From assembly GCA_034506335.1 (NCBI GenBank), contig JAPDPR010000001.1, positions 186,001 to 250,000 on the forward strand: a stretch of DNA of 64,000 bases. The letters run 5' to 3'. Positions 25,566 to 34,689 of this stretch are shown here, piece after piece. Positions within the stretch are counted from its first letter, which is position 1. Every line of letters begins with the position of its first letter. The stretch comes from a candidate division KSB1 bacterium. GTDB lineage: Bacteria; Zhuqueibacterota; Zhuqueibacteria; JANLFK01; Oleimicrobiaceae. The notes beneath the pieces were generated by a model. It worked only from the letters and a program-made list of their open reading frames with translations. It did not search any database and was not told the DNA's origin. Position numbers and translations under genes: made by a program.

Positions 25566-28500
25566 CGACGCAACAGTCCAGCGCTATCCAGGAACGCCTC
25601 GCACCGGGTGAGCATCCCGGCGTCGTTGCCATGCCCATCAAACTGCAGCACCAAGTATGGCCTGCCCAACGCTTTTCCCACAAAGTGCTTGATGTAGGAA
25701 TCCGGACCGCACTTGAAGTTCGTGATGTAGATTGCCTGAAGCCCGGTGTGGCCGGCGGCAAAGCGCGCCGCCCGGAGAATCCGCTGCCCATAGTGCCAGA
25801 ACATGTTCTGGTGAATGTCGCCGATCGGGACGCCCCCCAGGTCCAGCGCATCCATGGGGATTACGTCAACCCCGTAGAGGGTGCGGAGCTTGCTGGCTAC
25901 GGCCAGGTTCAGGGCAGGGTCGTGCAGGTTGTAGGGACGCCCGAGAAGGAGCACCGCCTTACCCCCATTGCGCAAGTGCGTTTCGACAAGTGGCATTGTC
26001 GCCCGGTGATAGCGCTCCACAAAACTGGCTTGGGCACGGTAGGCTGCCTCCACCGCGGCATCGCTCTGGCGCATGGAGGCCCCCAGACGACGTGCCACCT
26101 GACGAAGCGCGCGCTTCACCGCCTCCGGCCCATCCTTGAACCGAACTACCGGCCGCAAAATGCAACTCTCCCTATCCTCAAAGGCCGGCGCGTTGACTAC
26201 CACCAGCGGCAACGTCTGACCCCAGGGGCATAGGTAGCACTCCGGCGAATCAGGTGTGGCCTTGACATTGATGACCGTGGGCAAGAAGACCATGTCCACC
26301 CCTGCTTGGAACAGGGCAGCCACGTGCCCATGAGCCACAAGGATAGGGAAGCACGGCTCGGCTACGGCGAGCTGCTCACCGAGCTCTGCCACGGAGCGGG
26401 TGGTGGCAGGCGAGACAACCACGTGCGCCCCGATAAAGGCAAGGTAGGTCCGCCAAAAGGGGAGTTGCTCGTGGAAGTACATCGCCATGGGTATGCCCAC
26501 GGTCACCCCACGCCCATCGCACTCTGGGGTTTGCTCCATGAGAAGCTTCTGCCGGAGCGCGAAGAGGTCGGGCAGCCTCGGCTCTTGTTCAGTGCGGCGG
26601 GGCTTTCGGTAGCGCTCCGTGCACTTGTCCCCCCAGTAGCTCTTCTCGCCCCCAAAGTCGTACTCCTGCATCTGGCAATAGTTGGCGCAGCCCTTGCACG
26701 TGAAGTGGCGCACCCGCAGGGCGCCCGGCTCGAAACCCAAACCTCGGAATCGACTGGGCATCCCGGTGGCCTGCACTCTGTCCCTGGCAAGAAGGGCAGC
26801 GCCTATGGCCCCGAGCACACCGTTGAAAGGCGGCACAATGATGGGTTTGCCCACCACCTGCGCCAGTGCGGCTGCCACCGCATCGTTGTAGGCCGTTCCC
26901 CCTTGGAAAAAGATCACCTCGCCGACGCGGCGGTTTCTCACCACCCGGTGCAGATAGTTGTAGGCCACCGCATAGGCCAGACCCGCGGCAATGTCGGCCT
27001 TGGCCACTCCACGGCGGAGGAAGGCCGCTATGTCCTTCTCCATGAATACTGTGCAGCGCTCGCCGAGGCGGAGCGGGCGTTCGGCGGCAAAGGCCAGCTT
27101 CGCGAACTGCTCCACAATGCTGATGCCGAGTCGTTCGGCCTGCTCTTCCAAAAACGAACCAGTGCCGGCGGCACATGCCTCATTCATGGCAAAGTCCACC
27201 ACGACCCCGTTGCGGATGGAGATAAACTTGGAGTCCTGGCCTCCTATCTCAAAGATAGTGTCCGGCCGGGGCAACTCGAAGCGGTCTGCCACAAAATTAG
27301 CTCCGACCGCGTGGGCCGTGATTTCATCGGCGATGACGTCGGCGGCCAGGAGCTCCCCAATGAGCTCACGCCCGGAACCGGTGGTGCCGAGCCCACGAAC
27401 AGTGATTCGCTCCCCCAGCGAACGCTTTACTTGAGCCAAACACTCAGCCACCACCTCAATGGGGCGGGCATTGGTCTTGGTGTAGATGTCCATCAGCACC
27501 GTCCCGTGACCGTCGAGCAGCGCCAAGTTGGTGCTCACCGACCCGATGTCCAGCCCTAGGTACGCATCGACCGTTGAGGTAACGGCTGATGGTGCCTTGG
27601 CCTCAAGGTGGCGCATGGTTCGCACCTGGTCGCGTGACAAGCGCGGGGCAGACGACAGGGCAATTGATTCCCTCTCCACGCGAGGCCTGTGCGGGGGGGC
27701 CTGTTCTTGGCTCTGCCGCCAGGCCACAAGGGCACAACCGATCGCGGCATAGTGTGCAGCGAAGGGCGGTACGAAGAAACTCTCCGGGGCTAGCTCCAAC
27801 GCCGCGCGCAAAGCCTCTGCCACCCCCTGGTTGAGAGCCACGCCGCCCACGAACGCGACCGCAGGACGCAAGGGGCGGCCGTGAATGATGGTGCCTTTGA
27901 AGTTTCTTGCCACCGCTTGGCAAAGACCCTTAAGCACCTCAGGTGGCCGGAAGCCGCGCTGCTGGGCGTGGATCATGTCCGATTTGGCAAACACCGAGCA
28001 GCGCCCGGCAATGGTAGCGGCGCGCGCGGCCGTGCTCACGAGCGCGCCGATCTCCTCGACCCGATAAAGGAGGCGACGGGCCTGTTGATCGATGAACGAG
28101 CCGGTCCCTGCGGCGCACTCTCCGTTTTGTGCATAATCGATTATGGACAGCCCAATCCCATCAGGCGATCCCTCCACAGCCAGGTAACGTGAGGAATCGC
28201 CGCCCATCTCCAAGATGGTGTGCACCTCCGGGAAGATGGCCACCACCCCCTCGGCGAGGGCGCGAAAATCGTTGAGTGTGGCAGCGCCCCATTCGCCGGC
28301 GAGCAACTGGGCTCCGCAGCCGGTCAAGGCGATGCCGCGTATCGCACTCAGGGGGAGCACGGCCTCCAGCGATCGCCGTAATTCCCTGCCGACCCGCGCC
28401 AACTCACCGAGCGTGGGCATAGCGGGCGAAAGGAAAAGAGGTGGCTTGGTGCTCTGGGGGAAGAGAAAAAACCCGCCTTGCCTCATCTGCTGCACAGGGG

Positions 28501-28603
28501 CATCGTCAAACCCATCGGTCACCAGCACCGCCATTTTGGCGCTGCTGGAGCCAATATCCATGCCCAGGTAAGCCGAAGGAAGGGGTGGCATCGCTTTCAC
28601 CAT
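25526..28603 (-). CDS. Double BadF/HgdC-type CoA-dehydratase activase with DUF2229-like region
   Basis: The 1025-residue protein has two ASKHA ATPase domains of the 2-hydroxyglutaryl-CoA dehydratase activator type. The first (about 10-300) has MDIGSSSAKM, ECAAGTGSF with C163 and RCSVF with C202. The second (about 345-620) has LDIGSVSTN, ACAAGTGSF near 475 and ERCTVF near 515. Those cysteines would hold the bridging [4Fe-4S] cluster. A Cys motif (CKGCANYC, near 640) and a DUF2229-like region follow. Activators use ATP to drive a low-potential electron into radical dehydratases or benzoyl-CoA-type reductases. No separate dehydratase subunits lie nearby. Confidence 0.87.
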   Translation of the reverse strand: MVKAMPPLPSAYLGMDIGSSSAKMAVLVTDGFDDAPVQQMRQGGFFLFPQSTKPPLFLSPAMPTLGELARVGRELRRSLEAVLPLSAIRGIALTGCGAQLLAGEWGAATLNDFRALAEGVVAIFPEVHTILEMGGDSSRYLAVEGSPDGIGLSIIDYAQNGECAAGTGSFIDQQARRLLYRVEEIGALVSTAARAATIAGRCSVFAKSDMIHAQQRGFRPPEVLKGLCQAVARNFKGTIIHGRPLRPAVAFVGGVALNQGVAEALRAALELAPESFFVPPFAAHYAAIGCALVAWRQSQEQAPPHRPRVERESIALSSAPRLSRDQVRTMRHLEAKAPSAVTSTVDAYLGLDIGSVSTNLALLDGHGTVLMDIYTKTNARPIEVVAECLAQVKRSLGERITVRGLGTTGSGRELIGELLAADVIADEITAHAVGANFVADRFELPRPDTIFEIGGQDSKFISIRNGVVVDFAMNEACAAGTGSFLEEQAERLGISIVEQFAKLAFAAERPLRLGERCTVFMEKDIAAFLRRGVAKADIAAGLAYAVAYNYLHRVVRNRRVGEVIFFQGGTAYNDAVAAALAQVVGKPIIVPPFNGVLGAIGAALLARDRVQATGMPSRFRGLGFEPGALRVRHFTCKGCANYCQMQEYDFGGEKSYWGDKCTERYRKPRRTEQEPRLPDLFALRQKLLMEQTPECDGRGVTVGIPMAMYFHEQLPFWRTYLAFIGAHVVVSPATTRSVAELGEQLAVAEPCFPILVAHGHVAALFQAGVDMVFLPTVINVKATPDSPECYLCPWGQTLPLVVVNAPAFEDRESCILRPVVRFKDGPEAVKRALRQVARRLGASMRQSDAAVEAAYRAQASFVERYHRATMPLVETHLRNGGKAVLLLGRPYNLHDPALNLAVASKLRTLYGVDVIPMDALDLGGVPIGDIHQNMFWHYGQRILRAARFAAGHTGLQAIYITNFKCGPDSYIKHFVGKALGRPYLVLQFDGHGNDAGMLTRCEAFLDSAGLLRRWQRQCQAVGENR

Positions 28604-28676
28604 GAAGCCTGATCAATGAGGGAGAAAAGAGAAGAGCACTCGCCGGGTGTTGACGAGATGAAGGCCCAGCATTTGG

Positions 28677-29483
28677 TCACGCTGTACCCGCCGGTTTGCT
28701 TGAGGCCGAGCATGCAAGCCGCGCCGCAATCAGTTCGGCAACTCGTTCCCCGCTAAGCAACATTCCGCCGAAAATGGGCCCCATGCGCGGTCCTCCGAGC
28801 ACCGCGCCCACCGCCATTCCGGCCACGTAGACGCGAGGGTAGACCTCGCCTGTTTTTTCCACAACGAACTGCTCGCCGGCCTCTGCCGCCATCGCCTTCT
28901 CGCCCAACGCAGATCCGCTCGCCGTGCGCAGCGGTCCGACCTTGCGCTCGATGATGCGAGCCACTTCCGCTGCGTGCCCAGTGGCATCAACAATGAACTG
29001 AGAGCTCACCGCGATGGGGTCAACGTGCAGGCCAGCCTGTTCAATGGGCGTGCGGGTGATGACCAGCCCGCGCACTTCGTTCTCTACGCACAGCACGTCC
29101 TCCACACTGAACAGGTTAAGGATCTCCGCACCTGCGTCCTTGGCCGCTGCGCCAAGTTTGCACACACTCTCGATAGAGTCGGCAACGTAGTAGCCCGGGG
29201 CATAGGCCCTGTGCTTGATGCCGATCTCGGCCAGGATGCGTTGCGCAGCCTCCTGCACGACGATGACATTGCGGCCGATCCCGCCTCCCCACATGCCACC
29301 ACCGAGACTCAGCCGCCGTTCGAACAGCGTGGTCTTGATACCCTTAGCAGCTAATCGCAAAGCAGCCATGAGCCCAGCAGGGCCACCGCCTACCACGGCC
29401 ACCGTACTCTGCAACGCCGCTAAGAGCCGTTCTTCATAGGTGCGAATGATGGCTTCGCTGACTACCGTTTCGTTGATCTCCAC
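28677..29483 (-). CDS. thi4: Sulfide-dependent-type adenosine diphosphate thiazole synthase (Thi4)
   Basis: Makes the thiazole part of thiamine from NAD and glycine. The 268-residue protein has the FAD/NAD-type VVGGGPAGLMAA (about 30-41) and the Thi4 signature RLSLGGGMWGGGIGRN. The position of the yeast suicide cysteine is His153 (GLHVDPI), as in archaeal Thi4, which takes sulfur from free sulfide and is catalytic. This predicts a sulfide-rich, low-oxygen habitat. GTG 29483 is the chosen start: GGAGGG lies 5 nt upstream and the N-terminus then matches the family. No TPP riboswitch was recognised upstream. The activase genes follow on the same strand. Confidence 0.88.
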   Translation of the reverse strand: MEINETVVSEAIIRTYEERLLAALQSTVAVVGGGPAGLMAALRLAAKGIKTTLFERRLSLGGGMWGGGIGRNVIVVQEAAQRILAEIGIKHRAYAPGYYVADSIESVCKLGAAAKDAGAEILNLFSVEDVLCVENEVRGLVITRTPIEQAGLHVDPIAVSSQFIVDATGHAAEVARIIERKVGPLRTASGSALGEKAMAAEAGEQFVVEKTGEVYPRVYVAGMAVGAVLGGPRMGPIFGGMLLSGERVAELIAARLACSASSKPAGTA

Positions 29484-30375
29484 GTCTACCCTCCGCCAAG
29501 TCCACACGACAAGCTGAAGAAAGATAAAGAAACAAAGCCATCGCATCAAGCGAAAAAAGTCACCTGAGCCTGATAGACACCAGCAAAAGCAATAGCAGGG
29601 AGAAGTACTCCCCCGATCGCGGTCCAAGACCGCACGCAGGCGAATGCTCTTCTGCAGGAACCGAAGAGGATCAGTCATCCCCCTGGAACCGCAAAGAGCC
29701 CGGGCTGACGTGCTGCCATGTGCGCGTTTCTTGGTCCCTTCTGGCGTGAAAGAACACAGAGCGGCCTGCGTTCACAGGGCCGCCTCACTAGCACCAATCT
29801 GCACCCGGCGGGTGAGTTGGGCATCGTAGTAGACCCGCAAGGCCCTTGGCGTGCTGTCCAGTAATGTCCGCGAGTAGCAGCATTCCCGCCTCATGCCTTC
29901 TGCCGCGTCGGCGAGTGCCTGCAGCTCCCGGATCAGGCCTTCCAGTCGATGTCTAATGACAAAAACTCTGCCGCCCTTGTTGTAGCTCCGCGACTTTACG
30001 CCCCTTCCAAGAAGAACAACCTGCTTGTGCTCCTACTGCCTCACCCTGTGTCCTTGCATTCCAACCGGTGTGCCACGGGCACGCCTCGCCAATCTGGCCT
30101 TTTTCGCCCCATGCCCCTCATGTCCGTGCAGTGCAACCATCGCCTTCTCGGCGCACCTTGTCGCCACGCTCCTTAGAAAACTGACGCCCACACTCACAAA
30201 AGCGCAAAGCATGCGTTGCCCCGTGCCCGTCATCTGTTTCCATTGGACGGAGAGAGGCATACTCTTTCCCGTTGCGCGTCGAGGCAGCCTCCAATGCCCT
30301 TACCTCTGCGCATCACAAACGGCAGGTATTCGGCTCAACCTTGCGAGTGGACTCCGCGAGCGCGGCAGTGAGTAC
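29484..30375. other. Nearly 900 bp without a convincing intact gene
   Basis: Between the Thi4 and Ppx/GppA genes no complete frame has both a proper start and coding character. On the minus strand, two adjacent frames carry peptide-like segments interrupted by stops and lacking starts (see the findings entry for 29772-30243). No TPP riboswitch, tRNA or repeat was recognised. Confidence 0.4.
29772..30243 (-). pseudogene. Possible decayed gene, family unknown
   Basis: From ATG 30243 one minus-strand frame reads a Cys-containing segment (LRFCECGRQFSKERGDKV) before a stop. A second frame, open from about 30018 to TGA 29772, reads GRVFVIRHRLEGLIRELQAL and RALRVYYDAQLTRRVQ with coding-like codon choice. 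That second frame has no ATG, GTG or TTG until deep inside. This looks like an old gene broken by a frameshift and a stop, but a chance frame cannot be excluded. Confidence 0.25.
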
Positions 30376-31308
30376 CTACTCAGCCCTTCGACCTTGGCTC
30401 ATCTCTGACAGCAGCAGACCGTGGCGCAGGCCGCGGGTGGTGACCCGCAACTCCGCAAAACCCAGTTCCGCCATAATCGCTTCGAAAACTGCGGCCCCCG
30501 CGACGATGACCGGCGCTCGGCGGGGGTGGAGCCCTGCCACTCGAGCGCGCGCCGCCAGGGGCAGAGCCTGCAACTTTCTCCGGAGCGCCTGCACTCGCTC
30601 CACGCTCAATACATGCCCGTCGATGCGCTGCGCATCATACCCGGCCAGTCTCAGGTCCACGGCCGCCAATGTGGTGACCGTACCGCCGACTCCTACCAGG
30701 ATCTCTGCCGGCTCTTTCCTAGTCACCTCGGCTTTTCTTACTTCCGTACGCACATATTCCACAAGTCGTGCAACCTGCGCGTCGCTCGGTGGATCAGAGC
30801 TCAAGAAGCGTTCGCTGAGGCGGACGTGCCCGACCGTAATGCTGGTGAGGGCGACGATGCGCGCGGCCCTGCCTCGGATGATCTCTGTGCTCCCCCCGCC
30901 AGAGTCCACCACGCGGAGCACCTGCTGTGCCAAGGTGGGGTCACTTGCTACCCCAAGAAAGGTTCCCTCCGCCTCTTCTATCCCAGAGAGGATGCGCAGG
31001 GTGAGCCCCGTAGTGCGCTCGACATGCCAAACGAGTTCCTGGCCGTTGAGAGCGTCGCGTGCAGCACTCGTGGCAGCAAGGAGCACTCGCTCCGCACCCC
31101 TACGCTTCGCCATCTCCACCAACTCCTGCACCGCCTCTGCGGTCTCCCGGATTGCGCTCGCCTCCAGCACCCCTGTCCGTTCCATGCCGCGGCCAAGGCG
31201 GGTGATCCGCTCCGCCTCCTCCAAAACCCTCAACTGCATCCCCGTTCCCTTCTCGGCGACAAGGAGGAGGATGGAGTTGGTCCCAATGTCTATCGCCGCA
31301 CCAATCAT
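30376..31308 (-). CDS. ppx: Ppx/GppA family exopolyphosphatase
   Basis: Members remove terminal phosphate from polyphosphate or hydrolyse pppGpp. The 310-residue protein has the ASKHA fold signatures AAIDIGTNSILLLV, LAATSAARDALN, VVDSGGGSTEI and LVGVGGTVTTLAAV. It is a short form, without the C-terminal HD-like domain of E. coli Ppx. ATG 31308 gives the family N-terminus and follows GAGGG. It is divergent from the beta-CASP gene at 31437, with a 128-bp shared upstream region. Confidence 0.9.
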   Translation of the reverse strand: MIGAAIDIGTNSILLLVAEKGTGMQLRVLEEAERITRLGRGMERTGVLEASAIRETAEAVQELVEMAKRRGAERVLLAATSAARDALNGQELVWHVERTTGLTLRILSGIEEAEGTFLGVASDPTLAQQVLRVVDSGGGSTEIIRGRAARIVALTSITVGHVRLSERFLSSDPPSDAQVARLVEYVRTEVRKAEVTRKEPAEILVGVGGTVTTLAAVDLRLAGYDAQRIDGHVLSVERVQALRRKLQALPLAARARVAGLHPRRAPVIVAGAAVFEAIMAELGFAELRVTTRGLRHGLLLSEMSQGRRAE

Positions 31309-31377
31309 GCTCACGACCCTCTCTGACCTTTCAGCCGATGATAACAAATCAGGGCGAAACAAGCAAGAAAAAAACTC

Positions 31378-31406
31378 TTGACTATGCGGACGAAAATGTC
31401 TAAGTT
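31378..31406 (+). promoter_or_regulatory. Promoter for the beta-CASP nuclease gene
   Basis: TTGACT (31378-31383), 17 nt, TAAGTT (31401-31406), about 30 nt before GTG 31437, inside the divergent intergenic region. Confidence 0.6.
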
Positions 31407-31436
31407 GGCAATGGCACCACATCTAGGAGGAAGCCC

Positions 31437-32831
31437 GTGAAGATCGCCTTCTTGGGAGCAGCCGGTTCAGTCACTGGCTCCAAACATCTGTTGTCCGTCA
31501 ACGGACGCCTCATCCTTCTTGACTGCGGCCTGGTACAGGGGCATCGCGCCGAGGCAGAAAGACAGAATCGCAATTTGCCCTTTGATGCGGAAGGAATCGA
31601 CTGCGTGGTTCTTTCCCATGCCCACATTGACCATAGTGGGAATCTTCCCACCCTGGTTTCCCGAGGGTTTGACGGACCAATCTATTGCACGCCCGCCACT
31701 CGCGACCTGTGCAGCATCATGCTTCCGGACTCTGCTCACATTCAAGAGAAGGACGCGGAGTACGTCAACAAACGTCATCGGCGCAAGGGGCTGCCCCTGG
31801 TACGTCCCCTGTACGCGCTCCCCGAGGCTCTCGCGGTCTTGCCCCGGATGGTCTCGATCAGCTACGGCCGGCGGGTGGAACTCTTCCCGGGAATCCATTT
31901 GCAGTTTCTGGACGCCGGCCACATCCTTGGCTCGGCCATCACGGTGTTGGAGCTCAGGGAGAAGGGCCGGGAAGTGCGTCTCGCATTTACTGGCGACCTC
32001 GGGCGCCCCAACATGCCGCTCCTTCGGGACCCGGAGCAAGTTCGGGATGTCGACGTGCTCATCATTGAAAGCACTTATGGCGCGCGCTTGCACGAAAGGC
32101 CGGAGGAGATACCCGACCGGCTCGCCGACGTGATCAATCGCACCTACCAGCGCGGCGGCAAGATCATTGTCCCCGCTTTCTCGGTGGAAAGGACCCAGGA
32201 GGTGGTCTACTATCTCAACCAGCTCTGGCAAGAGCACCGAATTCCCGAAATCCCAGTCTTTGTGGATAGCCCCCTTTCGACCAGCGCCACGGCCATCTTT
32301 CGCATGCACCCAGAGTGCTTTGACCGTGAGACCTATGAGTTCATGCAACAGCACGAGGACCCATTCGGGTTCGAGCGGCTCCACTATGTGCGCGACCTTG
32401 AGGAGTCCAAGAGGCTGAACACCTTGCGCGAGCCGTGCATCATCATTTCTGCCTCAGGAATGTGCGAGACTGGGCGCATTCTCCATCATCTGAAAAACAA
32501 TATCGAAAACCCGGCCAACACCATTCTCATCGTGGGCTTTATGGCGGAAAACACTTTGGGGCGACGCATCGTAGAACGGCAGGAGTGGGTCAAGATCTTT
32601 GGCGAGACCTATCGCCTGCGCGCCGAGGTGGTCATTATGAACGCCTTCAGTGCCCACGCGGACAGGGAGGAGCTGCTCGCCTATGTGCAAAACATGGACT
32701 TGAGTAGGCTTGGTCGAGTGTACGTGGTGCATGGGGAGGCTTCCCAGGCGGAGCCGTTTAGGCAAGCACTTAGTGCGCTGGTGGACGGGGAAGTGCGCGT
32801 CCCAGATCAGGGCGACGCGGTGGAATTGTGA
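31437..32831 (+). CDS. Metallo-beta-lactamase/beta-CASP RNA-processing exonuclease (CPSF-like)
   Basis: The 464-residue protein has the metal site LSHAHIDHSGNLP, DAGHILGS and TGDLGR. The beta-CASP cap motifs are also there: ESTYG, SPLSTSAT, IISASGMCETGRILHHL and the final NAFSAHADREEL. It matches bacterial YSH1/CPSF73-like ribonucleases, probably acting on RNA in the cytoplasm. No KH domain or RNase J C-terminal domain is present. GTG 31437 follows AGGAGGAAG. It converges with the PorD-like gene, with only 9 nt between the stops. Confidence 0.92.
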   Translation: MKIAFLGAAGSVTGSKHLLSVNGRLILLDCGLVQGHRAEAERQNRNLPFDAEGIDCVVLSHAHIDHSGNLPTLVSRGFDGPIYCTPATRDLCSIMLPDSAHIQEKDAEYVNKRHRRKGLPLVRPLYALPEALAVLPRMVSISYGRRVELFPGIHLQFLDAGHILGSAITVLELREKGREVRLAFTGDLGRPNMPLLRDPEQVRDVDVLIIESTYGARLHERPEEIPDRLADVINRTYQRGGKIIVPAFSVERTQEVVYYLNQLWQEHRIPEIPVFVDSPLSTSATAIFRMHPECFDRETYEFMQQHEDPFGFERLHYVRDLEESKRLNTLREPCIIISASGMCETGRILHHLKNNIENPANTILIVGFMAENTLGRRIVERQEWVKIFGETYRLRAEVVIMNAFSAHADREELLAYVQNMDLSRLGRVYVVHGEASQAEPFRQALSALVDGEVRVPDQGDAVEL

Positions 32832-32840
32832 AGATGCCGG

Positions 32841-33704
32841 CTATTCGGGCCTGGCCGTTACGGCTTTAGCTGTGGCCGAGTCGACCTGCGCCAACCGATG
32901 CAATACCGCCGCCTCCGGGCTATTAGCAAGCACCGCGATCATTTCGCGGCGATGGGCATCGACAAATTTGGCGGCGTGGTCGTTCTTCGGCTGCTGGCTT
33001 AGCAGGTTGACCAACAGATTCACCGCCTCAGCGCAATACTTCCTGGCCTGAGCATCATCTTCGCCCACGAGCGATAGACCGTAGAAGTAGTAGTCAACCA
33101 TCTCGCGAAAGGGGCGATGGGCGTCACTGAGCAGGTCTTTCACGAGCTTCTCGCGCAGGTCCCACCCTTCGACGAAGCGGCCCAAGCCGTAGCGGGCGTG
33201 CTGGGCAATGTCCCGCGCCTTTTCGTAAAAGGGGGTGCCTTCCAGGGTACCGCGCTTATCGAATTCGCCGCCAAGGATGAGGTAGACGTAAAAATCGATC
33301 AAGTTTGTCAAGGGGAGCTGTTCGGGGTCATTCACTGAGATCTGTTCGCCGTGGGTGTACTTGAACCGGCAGCGTTTATCGAAGTACTGCAGGTCTTCGC
33401 CGTTGGACACCAACAGGTTCACGCTGTAGCGCTCTTCCGAACTGGTGCTATTGTCCTGGAGGAGGAACTCCATGTTCACGTGGATTTCGCCACCATAGTT
33501 CTTATCGTGCCAGTCGCGAGCACGGATGTAACTTTCCACGCGTTCGTGAAAATCGCGCATCCACTCCTGCTTTTCCAAAGGCAGGGTTTGGAGAATGGTC
33601 TTCACGCGTGGGACAACTTTCTGGGCAGAGGCCGGCATTACCCCTGCCAGGAAGATGACCACCAGGAGTGCCACCGTAATGGCGAGCCTTTGTGTCAAAG
33701 TCAT
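32841..33704 (-). CDS. DUF4835 / PorD-like protein (type IX secretion-associated)
   Basis: A 287-residue protein with a signal peptide (ATG 33704; hydrophobic core about 9-24, ASA cleavage before QKVVP). The pattern of ERYSVNLLVSN, then FKYTHGEQISVND, then NLIDFYVYLILGGEFDKRGT, then REMVDYYFYGLSLVGED matches DUF4835, called PorD in type IX secretion literature as I recall it. The protein would be periplasmic or outer-membrane associated. AGAGGAG precedes the start. It is divergent from a PorQ/PorV-like gene, which strengthens the assignment. The exact role of PorD is not known. Confidence 0.75.
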   Translation of the reverse strand: MTLTQRLAITVALLVVIFLAGVMPASAQKVVPRVKTILQTLPLEKQEWMRDFHERVESYIRARDWHDKNYGGEIHVNMEFLLQDNSTSSEERYSVNLLVSNGEDLQYFDKRCRFKYTHGEQISVNDPEQLPLTNLIDFYVYLILGGEFDKRGTLEGTPFYEKARDIAQHARYGLGRFVEGWDLREKLVKDLLSDAHRPFREMVDYYFYGLSLVGEDDAQARKYCAEAVNLLVNLLSQQPKNDHAAKFVDAHRREMIAVLANSPEAAVLHRLAQVDSATAKAVTARPE

Positions 33705-33797
33705 GACCGTTCTCCTCTTGTGCACGCCCAGAACAAAGAGCTTTGCGTGGACGTCTACCGCCCTTAGGAAAAGTCGCCTGCGAGCGACTACCAAAAA

Positions 33798-33826
33798 AAG
33801 TTACCAGATTTTCGGGAGAATGTCAA
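33798..33826 (-). promoter_or_regulatory. Minus-strand promoter for the PorD-like gene
   Basis: On the minus strand TTGACA (33826-33821), 17 nt, TAACTT (33803-33798), about 95 nt upstream of ATG 33704. The -35 box overlaps the first codons of the divergent gene at 33820, so the two genes may interfere. Confidence 0.6.
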
Positions 33827-34683
33827 GAGTTATGTTTGCTCTTTCTTGTTCAGGTTGCCGAGCTCGTGTCTTCGCCATCGTGCTTGCAGTCGGGGTGCTG
33901 CTCTGGGGTGCAGTGCCGGGCTATGCTGCCTTCGAGCATCTCAGCTGTGGCGCTGAACCTGCGGGTATGGCGGGCGCCTACGTAGGCTACGCTCGGGGCC
34001 CGGAGGCCATCCTCATCAATCCCGCTGGCGTCGCCGCCGCGGTGCGACCAGCCGGGCTAGTGAGCTACAGTCGGCCCTTCGGCCTCAAGGAATTGGATGC
34101 CAGCGGCATCAGTGCCCATTTGCCTTTGCGGGTTGGAGGGGTGGCCGTAGCCGCGCGTCTCTTTGGCCGGGCGCCGTACCAAGAGCAGGCATTCTCTGCC
34201 GGCGCCGGTTTTATCGTCACTCCACGCCTGTACGTGGGCGCGGCCGCACACTTGTTTCATCTGCGCATCACGTCCTACGGCGCGGCCTCGGCGTTGGGCA
34301 TCGACCTGGGGCTGCTTGCCGCCGTCTCCCCCACCATCCACTGGGGCGTGAGCGTTCGCAACCTCAACCGGCCTCGTATCGGTGAGTGCCGGGAGCCACT
34401 ACCGCAGGTCCTGGCGACTGGCCTCTGCATAACTCCCGTGATGCCCCTTGTGGTCACTTTCGACGTGGAGAAGGACGTGCGCTATCCGGCTGAGCTCCGT
34501 CTTGGCACCGCATACCGCCCGCTGCCGCCCCTGGTGGTCCGCTGCGGCCTGCAATCAAACCCGGGAAGGTTCGCTGCTGGGTTCGGTCTCTGGGTGGGTT
34601 TGGTGCGGATCGATTACGCCGCCTCATACCACTACGACCTGGGGATCACCCACTCGATGTCCCTGAGGATCGGCATGGAGTAA
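33820..34683 (+). CDS. PorQ/PorV-like outer-membrane protein
   Basis: A 287-residue protein with a signal peptide (hydrophobic core about 16-33, cleavage near GYAAFE). The FCB signature GAEPAGMAGAYVGYARGPEAILINPAG is seen in split form at about 40-67. The rest is strand-rich with YxA/GxG patterns and ends in MSLRIGME, consistent with a 14-strand barrel of the PorV/PorQ/FadL-like group. Such proteins shuttle or bind type IX substrates, but many PorV-like proteins have other roles. ATG 33820 is chosen; ATG 33832 is equally possible. It is followed after 6 nt by the HHH-barrel gene. Confidence 0.72.
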   Translation: MSRVMFALSCSGCRARVFAIVLAVGVLLWGAVPGYAAFEHLSCGAEPAGMAGAYVGYARGPEAILINPAGVAAAVRPAGLVSYSRPFGLKELDASGISAHLPLRVGGVAVAARLFGRAPYQEQAFSAGAGFIVTPRLYVGAAAHLFHLRITSYGAASALGIDLGLLAAVSPTIHWGVSVRNLNRPRIGECREPLPQVLATGLCITPVMPLVVTFDVEKDVRYPAELRLGTAYRPLPPLVVRCGLQSNPGRFAAGFGLWVGLVRIDYAASYHYDLGITHSMSLRIGME

Positions 34684-34689
34684 CTGCGG

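Noticed and set aside
29484-29678. A longer N-terminus for Thi4 and a possible TPP riboswitch upstream
   Set aside because: The extra residues do not match the family, GTG 29483 has a clear GGAGGG site, and no THI-box core sequences were found.
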